Positions 41,470-43,273 of a stretch of DNA of 43,273 nucleotides are shown piece after piece. The notes beneath the pieces were generated by a model. The model was not told the DNA's origin. It worked only from the letters and a program-made list of their open reading frames with translations, and made no database searches. A program made the translations under genes and the position numbers. Within the stretch, counting starts at the first letter, position 1. Each line of letters opens with the position of its first letter. The DNA lies in contig JAUCBJ010007726.1 of NCBI GenBank assembly GCA_032718475.1, positions 1 to 43,273 of the forward strand. Direction: 5' to 3'. This DNA is from Nemertoderma westbladi. Lineage: Eukaryota; Xenacoelomorpha; Nemertodermatida; Nemertodermatidae.

Positions 41470-42752
41470 TAGTGTTGCAACGGGATCCCGATCCCAAAAA
41501 TCGGGATCCCGATGAAAAATCCCGATCCCGTCCCGATTGCGATGGAAAAATATTGGGATTTTTCGGGAATTGCAATATCTGAGTTTATATGCCTGCAGCT
41601 TAAATGTACAATTTTTGCCAATAACAAAAACAGCAATTTTTTCTCAAAAACAAAAATAATGAATAATAAAGTAAAATAATAGGTATGGGCCTAACGGTTT
41701 TGCATTAACAACGACCGACAGTGCTACAGTAAGCCTACCTTAACTAACATGATTTATAACTGATTTCTGAATCTGAATTTATATATGAGTCATAATTATA
41801 TAAATTCAGGTGACTGTATGAATTTAATTCATGTATTAATTCGTGTATTAATGTATTAAATATTCAACATATATTAAAAAATGAAATATTAATCATTCAA
41901 AGTTTTAAATAGATGAATTTCTATAAATAATAGAAACACTTGTTGTCTTTTTTTAAGATGATAAACATTTTCAAGTGCTGAAGTGGCAGCGAATCAGTCG
42001 TGAATTTCCGGTTTGGCAGTTTGGGGGGCACTGAAACGTTATAAAAAAAACGCATGTGTCATGTCCATGTGTCTGAAACACTCGATACGCAATAGGCCTA
42101 ACTATGTTACATTCGATCCTGATTCTGTGATTACGTTCGGTTATGTATCCATCCCCAGAATACCAGAATACTGCAGTACTGGTCTGCTGGTGAACCAGTA
42201 CAATAAATACGAGTTGACAGTAGGAGTAGTAAAACTACAGTTGTTAACAAATTCAGTGCCCCCGACGCCCGAACTGAAACCAGAAAGAGCCAATCAGTCA
42301 GATTCAGATATATTAAAAATGTTGCAGAAATTGTATTAAACAGTTAAAAACGTACGGTATGTGAAATGAAATACGTACGTACAGACAGACGTGCAAATTG
42401 ACGTGCAGACGTGCAAACTGACGTGCAGACGTACGTGTAAACTACGTCTGTGAATCATTTGAAAAAAATCAGAGGACATTTTTACATCATATCAGCATAT
42501 CTAGGCATTTTTTAGTAGGCCTACCGGTACATGAGATTTATCGAAAGTTTATTTTGCTCATATAACTGTATAAAGAAGGCAGGGTATAGGCCTATTTTAA
42601 GTAGGCCTATTCCATATTCGAATAGCTGAATAGTATCGAATATTTTGTAGCTATTTTAAGTTTTGGATGAGTAATGGCTGAACGGCCGCAATAAAATTAA
42701 AATCCCGATCCCTGATCCCGACAGTTGTAATCCCGATCCCGTTGCAACACTA
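41470..42752. mobile_element. DNA transposon-like element with ATCCCGATC subterminal repeats
   Basis: Terminal inverted repeats tagtgttgcaacgggatc (41470-41487) and its exact reverse complement (42735-42752). Inside both ends lie clustered copies of gatcccgatcc and cgggatcccg (41480-41545; 42690-42740). Total about 1.28 kb. Layout resembles non-autonomous hAT elements; the 8-base target-site duplication expected for hAT was not found. It contains a 108-residue open frame at 42013-42339 with no recognised domain. It begins about 130 bases upstream of the TRIM-NHL start codon. Confidence 0.65.
42378..42438 (+). repeat. Short tandem repeat GACGTGCAAACTGACGTGCA
   Basis: Two to three imperfect units of gacgtgcaaactgacgtgca are flanked by acgtacgt words, inside the element above. 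No function evident. Confidence 0.6.
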
Positions 42753-43273
42753 CTACCGGACTGCCGACTGGTACACACTGCCTACAGGAAACTACTGAAG
42801 TACAGTCGGGAGTCGGCAGGGTACTACTGCTGTACTGTACCGTACCGTACTGTCTGACTCCTGACTGTGACTGGGACTGGTACTTAGATCGTGGTTTTCA
42901 GCTTTTCCAAGTAGTGTCTACATCATTGTCCAGAACTCCAGAATAGGGGGTTTCCCTTCACTTCTATGGGCTGATGGGGGCTTTCTATTATTCATACCTG
43001 TCCCAAATACGTTGTGTAATGATTTCCAACCTGTCCCATATAGGGACATTCAATCAAATCATCATATGAGCCAACTCATCTTCATCGGACCATTACCAAC
43101 ATTCCTAAAGTTACGCATTCTCCCTTATTGGCTATATAATGTAAAGAGTAATGGAAAATTCCACTGGTACAGTATATTCAGATATAATCCAAGTGTCAAC
43201 AACGAATCTGGGGCTCATTTAAACAACCTATACTGGACAGAACAACCTATTTGAGACTAGCCGGCTAATGCCT
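42753..43273. other. Gene-free stretch at the right end
   Basis: Low-complexity start (gtactgtaccgtaccgtactg, about 42833) then unremarkable DNA. An 80-residue open frame at 43012-43254 has no recognisable motif and is not called. Confidence 0.45.

Noticed and set aside
42013-42339. 108-residue frame as a gene
   Set aside because: No recognised domain, and it lies inside a transposon-like element; kept only as a note there.

Overview
The window reads as nuclear DNA from a multicellular animal, most likely a marine invertebrate. Evidence: LINE, SINE, Helitron and LTR remnants, a RING/B-box/NHL (TRIM-type) gene, a cytochrome P450 exon fragment, AT-rich non-coding DNA, and a tRNA-headed SINE of a type common in marine animals. 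The palindrome TAGGCCTA is strikingly frequent. I cannot name the species; an echinoderm-like deuterostome is only a guess. Nothing looks prokaryotic, and there are no operons.

Layout, left to right. 1-3650: low-complexity DNA, a probable LTR (about 1336-1886) and degraded inverted repeats. 3656-6685: a 5'-truncated LINE with an A-rich tail, broken by one frameshift and one nonsense codon. 6686-13810: a patchwork of non-autonomous elements (a 103-bp inverted repeat pair, two tRNA-derived SINEs, a small MITE, a GATC-rich element with inverted ends, an LTR-like unit). 13812-15059: a second LINE whose RT has lost its catalytic YADD/FADD segment through an in-frame deletion. 16183-18268 and 20743-22950: two copies of one non-autonomous Helitron family with a TC 5' end, 3' hairpin plus CTAG, and internal ~146-bp minisatellite; the second copy has a duplicated 5' end. 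A P450 exon fragment between 26-bp direct repeats lies between them.

23531-36074: a satellite array of 42-bp monomers (roughly 220 copies) with higher-order periodicity (294 bp = 7 monomers). It is split by a minus-strand RTE-like LINE (32035-35168) flanked by a 12-bp target-site duplication made from a satellite monomer; that LINE is itself split by a plus-strand LINE fragment (33373-34622). The order of events is therefore satellite, then minus LINE, then plus LINE.

36200-36505 is a nearly perfect 306-bp foldback palindrome. 37877-41338 (minus) is the only convincing intact gene: a single-exon 1153-residue TRIM-NHL protein (RING, B-box, coiled coil, filamin-like domain, disordered linker, 20-residue tandem repeats, NHL propeller). 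A DNA transposon-like element with ATCCCGATC subterminal repeats (41470-42752) sits directly upstream of it. The genes do not form a pathway; the window is mainly a record of nested repeats beside one probable E3 ligase or RNA-binding gene.
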